Positions 36,683 through 45,139 of a stretch of 64,000 bases of DNA are shown here, in pieces. Source of the stretch: Marinilabilia salmonicolor (GTDB lineage Bacteria; Bacteroidota; Bacteroidia; Bacteroidales; Marinilabiliaceae); assembly GCF_003003035.1 (NCBI RefSeq), contig NZ_PVTS01000019.1:1-64000 (forward strand), written 5' to 3'. How positions within the stretch are numbered: position 1 is the stretch's first letter; each line of letters starts with the position of its first letter. A program made the translations under genes and the position numbers. Below the pieces are notes generated by a model. It had not been told where the DNA came from. It saw only the letters and a list, made by a program, of their open reading frames with translations, and did not search any database.

Positions 36683-37064
36683 GTTTCGCTTTTTCCTTTT
36701 TTATCAGTTGTTTATTCAGTCTCAGACTGCTTAAGTGTGGTGTGGAAAGGTCTTTGTGCATACAGAGCCTCTATGCTTACCACCACCGGAAATTAATAAA
36801 ATGATAATCCCACCGGGGATTAATCTCTCTCCGGAATGATCAGAATTCCATTAAATGATTGTTTGAAAAGAAAAGATAAGTAAATATACAACTTCGAAAA
36901 CGGGCTGCTGTTACACATGATTGGTAAGTTGGCTTGCCAGTTTCTTTAACCGGTGGAGCCAACACGAATCAGTAGCAGACATCCTGCTGGTTCAGTTGTC
37001 TTACGAAAGGAAGTTGAAGAGGCGTTATGTTACCTCTCTTGTAAAAGAAAAAATCGGTACAATG
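36683..37064 (-). other. Long untranslated leader of the maltose operon
   Basis: If transcription begins near 37058 (promoter at 37065-37096), about 375 nt precede the permease ATG. No supported ORF lies within. A few short hairpins are seen, e.g. TAATCCCCGGTGGGATTA near 36800-36822. Whether it holds regulation is unknown. Confidence 0.45.
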
Positions 37065-37096
37065 CAAATGTAGGAATATCAGGGATTAATTTGCAA
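37065..37096 (-). promoter_or_regulatory. Promoter of maltose operon
   Basis: On the minus strand TTG (37096-37094), a 21-nt spacer and TACATTTG (37072-37065). Confidence 0.65.
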
Positions 37097-37154
37097 TTAT
37101 TTTTATGTTTTGATGAAACAATAATTAGTTAAAATGCCTGTAAATGACTTATTT

Positions 37155-37222
37155 CAAACGATTGCGGTGTGGTTTGCTGAAATGCTTTTGTGGTGATTGT
37201 TAATTTTTGCAAACGATTTCGG
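37155..37222 (-). promoter_or_regulatory. Two LacI-type half-operators upstream of maltose operon
   Basis: CAAACGATTGCGG (37155-37167) and GCAAACGATTTCGG (37209-37222) share GCAAACGAT..CGG with the palindrome at 38778. They lie 80-160 nt upstream of the predicted promoter, between it and the end of lacI, not over the promoter. Confidence 0.6.
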
Positions 37223-37254
37223 AAACTCAACATGGGGCAGGGAGTATCATTCCG

Positions 37255-38271
37255 TTAAGTTGATTTCCTTTGTTTAAGAGTCGGCGTCAGCACCTTGGTT
37301 GAAAAATTAATTTCAATGCCAGGGTTTTCAAGTCTTTGAAGTAAAAGGCGCATGGCTTCACGTCCTGTCTCATAGCCTTTTTGTTCTACGGTACTGAGGG
37401 GCGGGTAAGCAATGTCAGCATTTGGACCATCTCCAAACCCGATTACCTTTATTTGTTCCGGTATTTTAATGCCTTCTGCCTGAAGGGCCTGCATGGTGGC
37501 GATGGCTGTGCTGTCATTGACCGCAAAGATGCCGTCAATATGTTTTTCTTCAATCAGTTTCATTAAATGTTGTTGAAGGCTGAAAACATATTCGCGGGTG
37601 TCGCACTTGACAATTAATTCTTCATCTGTTTCAATCCCATGCTCTTCCAATGCCTTCAGGTATCCTTCCTTGCGCCTGCTTCCAATTACCAGATGCTGTG
37701 GTGCAGCCAGGTGTAATATGTTTTTACAACCTTTTTCGATGAGGTGGCTGGTGGCTATTTTGGCCCCCAGGAAATCGTCTGTAATAACTCTGTCGGTTTT
37801 TATTTCTTCCACAATACGATCAAAAAATACCATGGGGATACCGTTGTCATAGGCATTCTGGAGGTGTTTGAAATCTCTTGTGGTTTTGCTGACCGACACC
37901 AGTATTCCATCCACCCGGTGATCAATGAGCGCCTGCGTGTCAATGACCTCACGCTGATAATTTTCGTTGGATTGACAAATCATGACGTTGTATCCTTCAC
38001 CGTAAGCAATGTCTTCGATACCGCTGATTACAGATGAAAAAAAGTGATGAACAATTTCAGGAATGATCAACCCAATGGTATTGGTTTTTTGTTGCCGGAG
38101 GCTTAATGCCAGGGCGTTTGGGCGGTAATTAACCTTTTCGGCAAAGGTCTTTACCAGCTTTTTGGTTTCTTCATTAATATCCGGATGATCTTTCAGCGCT
38201 CTTGAAACCGTTGAAGGCGAAAGTTCCAGTATTCGGGCAATATCTTTTAATGTAACGTGATTTGATTTCAT
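37255..38271 (-). CDS. LacI family transcriptional regulator
   Basis: 338 residues. N-terminal HTH 'VTLKDIARILELSPSTVSRALKDHPDINEETKKLV' and hinge 'NYRPNALALSLR' (minor-groove Leu), then a periplasmic-binding-protein-like sensor domain ('TIGLIIPEIVHHFFSSVISGIED', 'DGIFAVNDSTAIATMQALQAEG', 'IKVIGFGDGPNADIAYPPLSTVEQ'). It lies between the maltose operon and the susCDE genes, with candidate operators on both sides. Likely ligand: maltose, a maltooligosaccharide or glucose 6-phosphate (inference). The operators lie upstream of the promoters, so activation is as possible as repression. Confidence 0.93.
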   Translation of the reverse strand: MKSNHVTLKDIARILELSPSTVSRALKDHPDINEETKKLVKTFAEKVNYRPNALALSLRQQKTNTIGLIIPEIVHHFFSSVISGIEDIAYGEGYNVMICQSNENYQREVIDTQALIDHRVDGILVSVSKTTRDFKHLQNAYDNGIPMVFFDRIVEEIKTDRVITDDFLGAKIATSHLIEKGCKNILHLAAPQHLVIGSRRKEGYLKALEEHGIETDEELIVKCDTREYVFSLQQHLMKLIEEKHIDGIFAVNDSTAIATMQALQAEGIKIPEQIKVIGFGDGPNADIAYPPLSTVEQKGYETGREAMRLLLQRLENPGIEINFSTKVLTPTLKQRKST

Positions 38272-38502
38272 CCGTTTGAAATTTATTTATTAAGGCCGGA
38301 TAGAACTTGCATGTAAGAACTTATAGGTGTTCTCTTAAGGCAATCATTGCCATGCTCGTTTCATACATTATAATATGTCATGGTGTTGATGACCGGTAAT
38401 ATGACTTTTTTATTTGTTTAAATATATATAAAAAAAACACTAATTCACTGCAGAGCCTGTTTTTTTAAAGAAAGACAACCTTGCTTTATTGGTTTTTGTC
38501 TA

Positions 38503-38540
38503 AATGTCCGTCTATAAACTAAGCAAATCATGTTTTTCCA
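38503..38540 (+). repeat. Solo terminus of MITE-like family (R7)
   Basis: AATGTCCGTCTATAAACTAAG followed by CAAATCATGTTTTTCC matches about 38 nt of the left end of R8. No right end is found downstream, so this is a remnant. Confidence 0.65.
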
Positions 38541-38724
38541 TTCGCTTGATCGAAATTTGCTGTTGGCGCAATGTTGAAGTCAAAAAGGATGGAGGTGTCC
38601 TTTGTTGTCCTTTTTTGAATAACGCCTCCATTTTTATTGTAATTTAATATTATATGCGTGCAGCCATTAGAATTCTCATTCAAAAGTGCTGTTTTATACC
38701 TGTTTTGAACCTCTTTTAATTCAT

Positions 38725-38738
38725 CGAAAACGTTTGCG
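38725..38738. promoter_or_regulatory. LacI-type operator
   Basis: CGAAAACGTTTGCG: centred on AACGTT, 12 of 14 positions symmetric, typical of LacI-family sites. Confidence 0.6.
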
Positions 38739-38777
38739 AAAAATTCTAAAACATGTTTTACAACAGGGGGTTTTTCT

Positions 38778-38813
38778 GCAAACGATACCGCAAACGTTTG
38801 CGGTATCGTTTGC
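38778..38813. promoter_or_regulatory. Perfect 36-bp palindromic operator
   Basis: Both 18-nt halves are exact inverse complements (GCAAACGATACCGCAAAC and its inverse). It contains a central LacI-type CGCAAACGTTTGCG and two outer GCAAACGATACC units, i.e. overlapping sites. It ends 43 nt before the predicted -33 element of susC. Confidence 0.8.
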
Positions 38814-38856
38814 GACGTTTTTTGTGTAAAAAGCCGAGAATCTATGTTAACAAATG

Positions 38857-38887
38857 TTTAGCAAGGGGTGTTTTATTCCTAAATTTG
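38857..38887 (+). promoter_or_regulatory. Promoter of susCDE
   Basis: TTTA (38857-38860), 19-nt spacer, TAAATTTG (38880-38887). Predicted start near 38894, giving a ~175-nt leader before the susC ATG. Confidence 0.65.
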
Positions 38888-39069
38888 TTCTGTTAAGAAA
38901 TGATAACAACCCGAAAGCCTGTCCTGGGTCATAACGATGTCTCCGGTTTTTGCTTTCTCAGGAGGTTGATTCATTAAGAAAAAATCCGGTACACATTGAG
39001 ACCATATATTGTATGAATGGTCTTTTGCAAAAAAAATGTTTAATCAAGTTTATTTTAAATCAAGGTTTT

Positions 39070-42069
39070 ATGAAAAAACAGTTTAGTTTTTACAAAATCC
39101 TGTTTCTCTTTTTGGGACTTGGCTTTTTTATAAGCGCTTCTGCCCAGGAAGTATCAGTGACAGGAACGGTAACGGATGCCGAAACCGGTGACCCGTTGCC
39201 GGGTGTAACTGTAGTAATACAAGGTACTCAGCAGGGAACCATCACTCAGGTAGATGGAACTTATAATGTATCAGTACCTGAAGATGCAATTCTTGCATTT
39301 TCTTTTATTGGATATAATTCTCAGGAGATTTCTGTTGCAGGGCAAAATCAGATTGATGTTGCTTTGGAACCTGCAACCCTCGGATTGGATGAGGTTGTGG
39401 TAATTGGTTATGGTTCTGTGAAGAAAGAGGACTTAACAGGTTCTGTCACAGCAGTTGATGCGTCAAAGCTTAACAAGGGATTAGCGACATCGCCATCAGA
39501 TCTGATTTCCGGGAAAATTGCCGGAGTTAGCGTAGTTAGTTCTGGTGGAGCCCCGGGCGCTGGATCTATGATTAGGATTCGGGGCGGATCGTCTATGTCT
39601 GCGACCAACGATCCATTGATTGTTATTGACGGAGTGCCTGTTGATAATGCTTCTGGTGTTAGCGGTATGTCAGATCCTTTAAGTTCAATTCATCCGAATG
39701 ATATTGCCACATTTACTGTTCTTAAAGATGCTTCTGCAACTGCTATTTATGGTTCCAGAGCTTCCAATGGTGTGATTATTATAACCACCAAAGAGGGACG
39801 TAAAGGAGAAATGAGAATAGCTTATGATGGTAATTTTTCTGTTAGTACCGACAAAGGAACCGTCGATGTTATGAATGCAGAAAACTTCAGACAATATGTT
39901 ACCAATCTTTACGGTAGTGACAGTGAACAAGCACAGGCCCTGGGAGATGCTTCTACTGATTGGCAGGACCAAATATTTCAAACGGCTCTAAGTACTGATC
40001 ATAATATTAGTTTTTCAGGAGATTTTAAGAACATACCTTATAGGGTTTCGGTTGGTTATACCAATGAGGAAGGTATTTTGAAGACGTCAAATATGGAGCG
40101 TACAACGGGTTCACTTAATGTGAGTCCTAAATTTCTTAATGACAGATTAAGTGTTAAACTAAATGTTAAGGGAGTTTACAATACCAACAGTTTTGCAGAT
40201 CAGGGAGCTATTGGTTCAGCAACGCAATTTGATCCCACACAACCTGTTTACTCAGATTCTCCTTATGGGAATGGATACTATATGTCTTTAAAAGAAGATG
40301 GGACTCCTATTGATATTGGTTTAGCAAACCCCGTAGCTGTTTTGGATCAGCGGGAGGATGAATCAGTTGTGTACAGAAGTATTGGTAATGTCCAGTTGGA
40401 TTATGAATTTCTGGCACTTGATGGTTTAAAGGCTAATCTTAATGTTGGATATGATGTTTCAGAGAGTGACGGAGATGTATTTGTTCAGGATAATTCACCA
40501 ATGAGTTATGTTTGGGGAACTTATAAATCCGGATGGGGAGAGAACAGAGATTATTATCAGTTGAAGCGAAATTATTTGTTGGATTTTTATTTGAATTATA
40601 ATAAAGAAGTAAATAACCATCATTTTGATGTAATGGGTGGTTATTCATGGCAAAAATTCTACAGAGAGGAGAATAATAAATATCCCTATTCTGAAGCGAT
40701 GGCTCAACAAGAAGGAGCCGAATTTTATAAGGATGGAGATGATTATTCTACAGAGGCTTATGTTATTTCATTTTTCGGGCGTTTGAACTATAATTTTATG
40801 CAAAAGTATTTGTTTACATTTACTTTGCGTAATGATGGATCCTCAAGATTTAGCCCTGATAATCAGTGGGGACTTTTCCCTTCTGCAGCATTAGCCTGGA
40901 AAATATCGAATGAATCATTTTTGAGTGGTTCGGATGTGCTTTCTGATCTTAAATTAAGATTGAGTTATGGTATTACAGGTCAGCAAAGTCTTGGACAAGG
41001 AGATTACCCCTGGATGGGCAGGTACAATTATAGCAATGCAGGAGCCAATTACTTCTTTGGTGATTCTATGGTTCGCTTGTTGCGTCCTGTTGCTTTCGAC
41101 GAAAATCTGAAATGGGAAGAAACTACTACCTACAATATTGGGTTAGATTATGGCTTTCTGGACAACAGAGTTAGTGGTACTCTGGATTTCTATTATCGGG
41201 AGACAGAAGACTTGCTGAATACTGTAGCAATACCGGCTGGAACCAATTTTAGCAATCAATTGTTGACAAATGTTGGTGAATTGACCAATAGAGGGTTTGA
41301 ATTCTCTGTGACTGGCCGGCCTATTGTTGGTAAAGATTTAAGTTGGAACTTGAGCTATAATATTGCTTATAACGAAAACGAAATTAAAAAACTGACCGTT
41401 AATGACGATCCCGATTATGAGGGTGTTATATATGGCGGCATCGATGGAGGTACAGGTAATAACATCCTGATTCACCAGGTCGGAAATCCGGCTGGCTCAT
41501 TTTATGTTTTTGAGCAGGTCTATGATGAGGAAGGAAGGCCTGTTGAAGGTGCATATGTTGATCAAAATGATGATGGAGTTATTACTGAGAAGGACCGTAT
41601 CGCATATAAGAAATCTGCTCCTGATTTTACTATGGGATTATCATCTCAACTAAATTATAAGAATTGGGATTTCAACTTTTCATTAAGAGCTCATTTGGGC
41701 AATTATGCGTACAATAATGTGCAATCAAACAGAGAATCCTATAATACAACTTATGATCCATCAGGATTTTTAAAGAACAGATTGAATAGTGCATTATATA
41801 CCGATTTTGAAAATGTACGTTATCGTTCAAGTTATTATATTCAGGAGGCTTCCTTTTTGAAAATGGATAATATTTCTCTTGGTTATACCTTCGAAGATCT
41901 TGGTTTGTGGAAAGAAAATCAGCGAGCCAGAGTATCGTTTACTGTTGAAAACCCATTTGTGGTTACAGATTATGACGGACTTGATCCTGAATTCGGGAAT
42001 GACGGGATAGATAATAACATTTATCCCAACCCACGAATTTTTATTCTTGGCTTAAGTTTTAATTTCTAA
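39070..42069 (+). CDS. susC: SusC/RagA family TonB-dependent transporter
   Basis: 999 residues from ATG 39070 (MKKQFSFYKILFLFLGLGFF); codons upstream in frame do not give a signal peptide. Signal to SASAQ (~25), a carboxypeptidase-like beta-sandwich (~27-105, 'VTGTVTDAETGDPLPGVTVVIQG'), TonB box and plug ('LDEVVVIGYGSVKKEDLTGS', 'LISGKIAGVSVVSSGGAPGAG', 'IRIRGG', 'DPLIVIDGVPVDN') and a 22-strand barrel ending in 'NPRIFILGLSFNF'. Imports maltooligosaccharides through the outer membrane with SusD as lid. First gene of the operon; susD starts 12 nt later. Confidence 0.96.
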   Translation: MKKQFSFYKILFLFLGLGFFISASAQEVSVTGTVTDAETGDPLPGVTVVIQGTQQGTITQVDGTYNVSVPEDAILAFSFIGYNSQEISVAGQNQIDVALEPATLGLDEVVVIGYGSVKKEDLTGSVTAVDASKLNKGLATSPSDLISGKIAGVSVVSSGGAPGAGSMIRIRGGSSMSATNDPLIVIDGVPVDNASGVSGMSDPLSSIHPNDIATFTVLKDASATAIYGSRASNGVIIITTKEGRKGEMRIAYDGNFSVSTDKGTVDVMNAENFRQYVTNLYGSDSEQAQALGDASTDWQDQIFQTALSTDHNISFSGDFKNIPYRVSVGYTNEEGILKTSNMERTTGSLNVSPKFLNDRLSVKLNVKGVYNTNSFADQGAIGSATQFDPTQPVYSDSPYGNGYYMSLKEDGTPIDIGLANPVAVLDQREDESVVYRSIGNVQLDYEFLALDGLKANLNVGYDVSESDGDVFVQDNSPMSYVWGTYKSGWGENRDYYQLKRNYLLDFYLNYNKEVNNHHFDVMGGYSWQKFYREENNKYPYSEAMAQQEGAEFYKDGDDYSTEAYVISFFGRLNYNFMQKYLFTFTLRNDGSSRFSPDNQWGLFPSAALAWKISNESFLSGSDVLSDLKLRLSYGITGQQSLGQGDYPWMGRYNYSNAGANYFFGDSMVRLLRPVAFDENLKWEETTTYNIGLDYGFLDNRVSGTLDFYYRETEDLLNTVAIPAGTNFSNQLLTNVGELTNRGFEFSVTGRPIVGKDLSWNLSYNIAYNENEIKKLTVNDDPDYEGVIYGGIDGGTGNNILIHQVGNPAGSFYVFEQVYDEEGRPVEGAYVDQNDDGVITEKDRIAYKKSAPDFTMGLSSQLNYKNWDFNFSLRAHLGNYAYNNVQSNRESYNTTYDPSGFLKNRLNSALYTDFENVRYRSSYYIQEASFLKMDNISLGYTFEDLGLWKENQRARVSFTVENPFVVTDYDGLDPEFGNDGIDNNIYPNPRIFILGLSFNF

Positions 42070-42081
42070 AAAGTGGATAGT

Positions 42082-43710
42082 ATGAAAGAATTTAGATATA
42101 AATACATTGTTGGCATTTTAGCTTTAATGCTGATGATAGGGTTTGGGGCTTGTTCAGATGATCTTGATACAATCCCCTTAGATGAAGAGGAACTTGTTTC
42201 TGAAGTTGTTTTTGGGAGCGAACTCGATGCATATCAGGAAAGTTTAGCTAAAATATATGCCGGCCTTGCTATTAGTGGAAATAGTGGTGGTGATGGTGAT
42301 CCTGATGTTGCTGGTGTTGACGGAGGTAGTCAGGCTTCTTTTTTAAGAGGTTTGTGGAATCTGCAGCAACTGCCAACAGACGAAACTCATTGTGCCTGGG
42401 GAGACGCTGGTATTCCTGAGTTGAACAACATTACCTGGGGAGCAGGAAACGTTTTTATTAAAGGGTTTTATTACAGACTGTATTATCAAATAAACCTTGC
42501 TAATGCATTTCTTCGTGAGACCACAGATGGAAAACTTTCTTCCCGAGGTGTAGATGAGAGTACAAAAGCAACAATCGTTGAGTATCGTGCTGAAGCAAGA
42601 TTTCACCGGGCGTTGGCATATTATTATCTTCTTGATATGTTCAGGAATGTTCCTTTTGTAACTGAAGAAAGTGCAATGGGTAAGGATGCTCCTCCACAGA
42701 GGCAGGCAAAAGAAATTTTTGAATATATTGAGAGCGAGTTGATTGCATGTGAGTCTGATATGCTGGATCCTATTGTTGGATATGACAGTAATAATTATGG
42801 CCGGGCACATAAAGCTGCTAACTGGGCGCTGTTGTCCCGCCTATATCTTAATGCAGAGGCCTATATAGGAGAATCTAAATATACTGAATCTGTTACTTAT
42901 AGTAAAAAGGTGTTGCAGGCTCAATATGAATTAGATAATGTGTATGGGAATGTGTTTAAAGCAGATAATCATAAATCGCCTGAAATGATTTTTCCTATTC
43001 GCTATGAAGGAGATGATACTCAGACTTGGGGTGGTATGACTTTTCTTTTGAGTAGTACCATTCCTTCCGATATGCAGACTGAAGTAAATGCAGTGGGTGC
43101 ATGGCAGGGAAACCGGGCGAGATCTTCATTGCTGGCGACCTTTGAGGCAGAGTCTGATACTGAGTTTGATAATCGTTTTGCCATGTTGGAGTTGGACTAT
43201 ACAGAAAATGTTGATATTGAATCTCCTTCATTGTTTAAAGACAATGGAATTCCGGTCGTGAAATTTTACAATGCTAATAGTGATGGTTCCAATCCACCCA
43301 GCAATAATGCCTACACTGACTTTCCTTTGTTTAGATTGGGTGAAGTTTACCTGAATTATGCTGAAGCTGTTCTTCGTGGAGGTGCTGGCGGCGATGAAGC
43401 AACTGCTCTACAATATGTTAATGAGCTTAGAGAACGTGCTTATGGAGAGGAGAGTGCTTTGGCAACTATTGCAGAAGCAGACCTTACGCTTGATTTTATT
43501 TTCGAAGAGAGAGGCAGAGAGTTGTTTTATGAAGCTCTCCGTCGTACTGATATGGTAAGATTCGGGAAGTTTTCCGGTTCATCTTACGTATGGCCATGGA
43601 AAGGTGGAATAAAAGAGGGTCGCTCTGTAAATGATTTCAGAAGTGTCTATCCCATTCCTTCTGATGATATTGGGTCGAATTTAAATTTGGTCCAAAACGA
43701 AGGGTATTAA
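42082..43710 (+). CDS. susD: SusD/RagB family starch-binding lipoprotein
   Basis: 542 residues from ATG 42082. Lipobox 'MIGFGACSDD'. The TPR-like helical scaffold shows 'EYRAEARFHRALAYYYLLDMFRNVPFVTEES' and the C-terminal RagB/SusD motifs 'FPLFRLGEVYLNYAEAVLR' and 'FEERGRELFYEALRRTDMVRFGKF', ending in 'YPIPSDDIGSNLNLVQNEGY'. Surface lid of SusC that binds the glycan. Full length for the family. Confidence 0.95.
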   Translation: MKEFRYKYIVGILALMLMIGFGACSDDLDTIPLDEEELVSEVVFGSELDAYQESLAKIYAGLAISGNSGGDGDPDVAGVDGGSQASFLRGLWNLQQLPTDETHCAWGDAGIPELNNITWGAGNVFIKGFYYRLYYQINLANAFLRETTDGKLSSRGVDESTKATIVEYRAEARFHRALAYYYLLDMFRNVPFVTEESAMGKDAPPQRQAKEIFEYIESELIACESDMLDPIVGYDSNNYGRAHKAANWALLSRLYLNAEAYIGESKYTESVTYSKKVLQAQYELDNVYGNVFKADNHKSPEMIFPIRYEGDDTQTWGGMTFLLSSTIPSDMQTEVNAVGAWQGNRARSSLLATFEAESDTEFDNRFAMLELDYTENVDIESPSLFKDNGIPVVKFYNANSDGSNPPSNNAYTDFPLFRLGEVYLNYAEAVLRGGAGGDEATALQYVNELRERAYGEESALATIAEADLTLDFIFEERGRELFYEALRRTDMVRFGKFSGSSYVWPWKGGIKEGRSVNDFRSVYPIPSDDIGSNLNLVQNEGY

Positions 43711-43737
43711 TAAACTGACGTTAAAGGATATTTTTTT

Positions 43738-43770
43738 ACTTGAAGCCGGGTAATTTAGCCGGTTTCAAGT
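43738..43770 (+). other. Intercistronic hairpin susD-susE
   Basis: ACTTGAAGCCGG and CCGGTTTCAAGT form a 12-bp stem with one G-U pair around a nine-base loop, followed by AAAATTAAAA rather than T. Suggests a processing or stabilising structure that sets a lower level for the gene downstream. Confidence 0.6.
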
Positions 43771-43808
43771 AAAATTAAAATCTGGAAATCCCATAAAAAT
43801 AATCTACG

Positions 43809-44864
43809 ATGAAAAATATAAAAATGATATTGCCATTGTTGTTTGTTCCCATCCTTCTTGGATGTGAGGAAGACGATAAGGTAACAATGAAGACTGATGT
43901 TTCTGCTCCTGTCCTTGAGGATCTTGAAGGACAGTTTTATGTGGTGGAGGAAGACATGAGTCCAGAAGATTCTGTTAGTACCTGGTATTGGAGTCCTGCA
44001 GATTATGGTTATTCTGCTTCAGTGAATTATGCCATCGAAGTAGATACCTCAGAGACGTTTTCAAATGCAGTTGAGATGACCTCTGTAGATGGAGATGATA
44101 ATGTTAAAATCACAGTAGATCAAATTAATGCGGCAGCAACAGAGTTTATCTCAGAGTCCGCAGAAATAACCTTTTATGTAAGAGTAAAAGCTACTATTAA
44201 TTCCATTTCTTTTGACAGCACTGTTGATCCAGTTTATTCAAATGTGAAGCCATATACTTTTACAGCTTATTTTAAGCCTCCGGAATTTCCTGAAAATATG
44301 TACATGATTGGTCAGGACTTTGGGGCTTGGGACTGGGCTTCAGAAGGTATAGTGGAAATGATACCTGTAAATGGTGTTGATGGAGCTTTTTGGTGTATTA
44401 GTTATTTTAATTCAGCAAATGGCTTTAAATGGAGCCCTTCAAAAGCCTGGGGAGAAGACTTCTTTATGCTGGAAGAAGAAGTAGGATATACTTCTGCTGA
44501 CGGTAATGCTTTTGTTCCTTCAGATGGAATTTATATGGTTTATATGGATATGGCCGCCGGAACAATTACCATTGAGACAGCCCAGGTTTATGGAATGGGA
44601 GATTGTTTTGGAGGCTGGGATGCTGGGGAGTATCCTTTTGAAATATCTGGGGATAAAATGAGCATAACCACTACAGGCGACGGTGAACTTCGCATGTATG
44701 CCGGTTCTTCTGCGGCAACCAGTGACTGGTGGACTAGAGAATTTATTGTTCTAGATGGTGAAATTGTTTATCGTGGAGAAGGACCCGATCAGGAGCGTGT
44801 TCAAGTGAGTGCAGGAAGTGTAGTTACTCTTGATTTTAAAACCGGAACCGGAACAATTGAATAA
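43809..44864 (+). CDS. SusE-like outer-membrane starch-binding lipoprotein
   Basis: 351 residues. Lipobox 'VPILLGCEE'. N-terminal Ig-like SusE domain (~25-160, 'STWYWSPADYGYSASVNYAIEVDTS'), then two carbohydrate-binding modules: ~165-255 ('MYMIGQDFGAWDW', 'WSPSKAWGEDFF', 'IYMVYMDMAAGTITI') and ~258-350 ('MGDCFGGWDAGEYPF', 'SSAATSDWWTREFIV'). The Trp residues are typical starch-stacking positions. Surface accessory protein of the SusCD complex. Third gene of the operon, followed by a terminator. Confidence 0.88.
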   Translation: MKNIKMILPLLFVPILLGCEEDDKVTMKTDVSAPVLEDLEGQFYVVEEDMSPEDSVSTWYWSPADYGYSASVNYAIEVDTSETFSNAVEMTSVDGDDNVKITVDQINAAATEFISESAEITFYVRVKATINSISFDSTVDPVYSNVKPYTFTAYFKPPEFPENMYMIGQDFGAWDWASEGIVEMIPVNGVDGAFWCISYFNSANGFKWSPSKAWGEDFFMLEEEVGYTSADGNAFVPSDGIYMVYMDMAAGTITIETAQVYGMGDCFGGWDAGEYPFEISGDKMSITTTGDGELRMYAGSSAATSDWWTREFIVLDGEIVYRGEGPDQERVQVSAGSVVTLDFKTGTGTIE

Positions 44865-44876
44865 TTGGTTTATTTG

Positions 44877-44924
44877 AAAGGAGGTTTTTCAGACCATTAA
44901 TAGGCTGAAAAACCTCCTTTTTCT
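44877..44924 (+). terminator. Terminator of susCDE
   Basis: AAAGGAGGTTTTTCAG and CTGAAAAACCTCCTTT pair over 16 bp, then T-rich. The unknown lipoprotein and the amylase that follow should need their own promoter. Confidence 0.85.
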
Positions 44925-45139
44925 TTAAAAATTTCTGTTGTTAAAAAGAGGTTTTGATAGTTGTTATTTTGGGATATTGAATTTTTAAGATTTTTAGGAA
45001 AGAAATGTCTTTTAAGAATCTCTATGAGAAAGAGAGATGTCTGCGAGGTTTTGGTTGAATTGTAATGTGTGATTTTAGTTGAAGATAATAAAAAAGTTTA
45101 TTTGAGGAAATATTATTGTTTAGATAAAATATCATTGTT

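Larger units (their letters stand above)
38272..38856. other. Regulatory intergenic region lacI-susC
   Basis: No coding sequence supported. Holds the repeat fragment R7 (38503-38540), a hairpin ATGGAGGTGT / ACGCCTCCAT (38589-38631) that may insulate the two directions, and the operators at 38725-38738 and 38778-38813. Confidence 0.55.
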
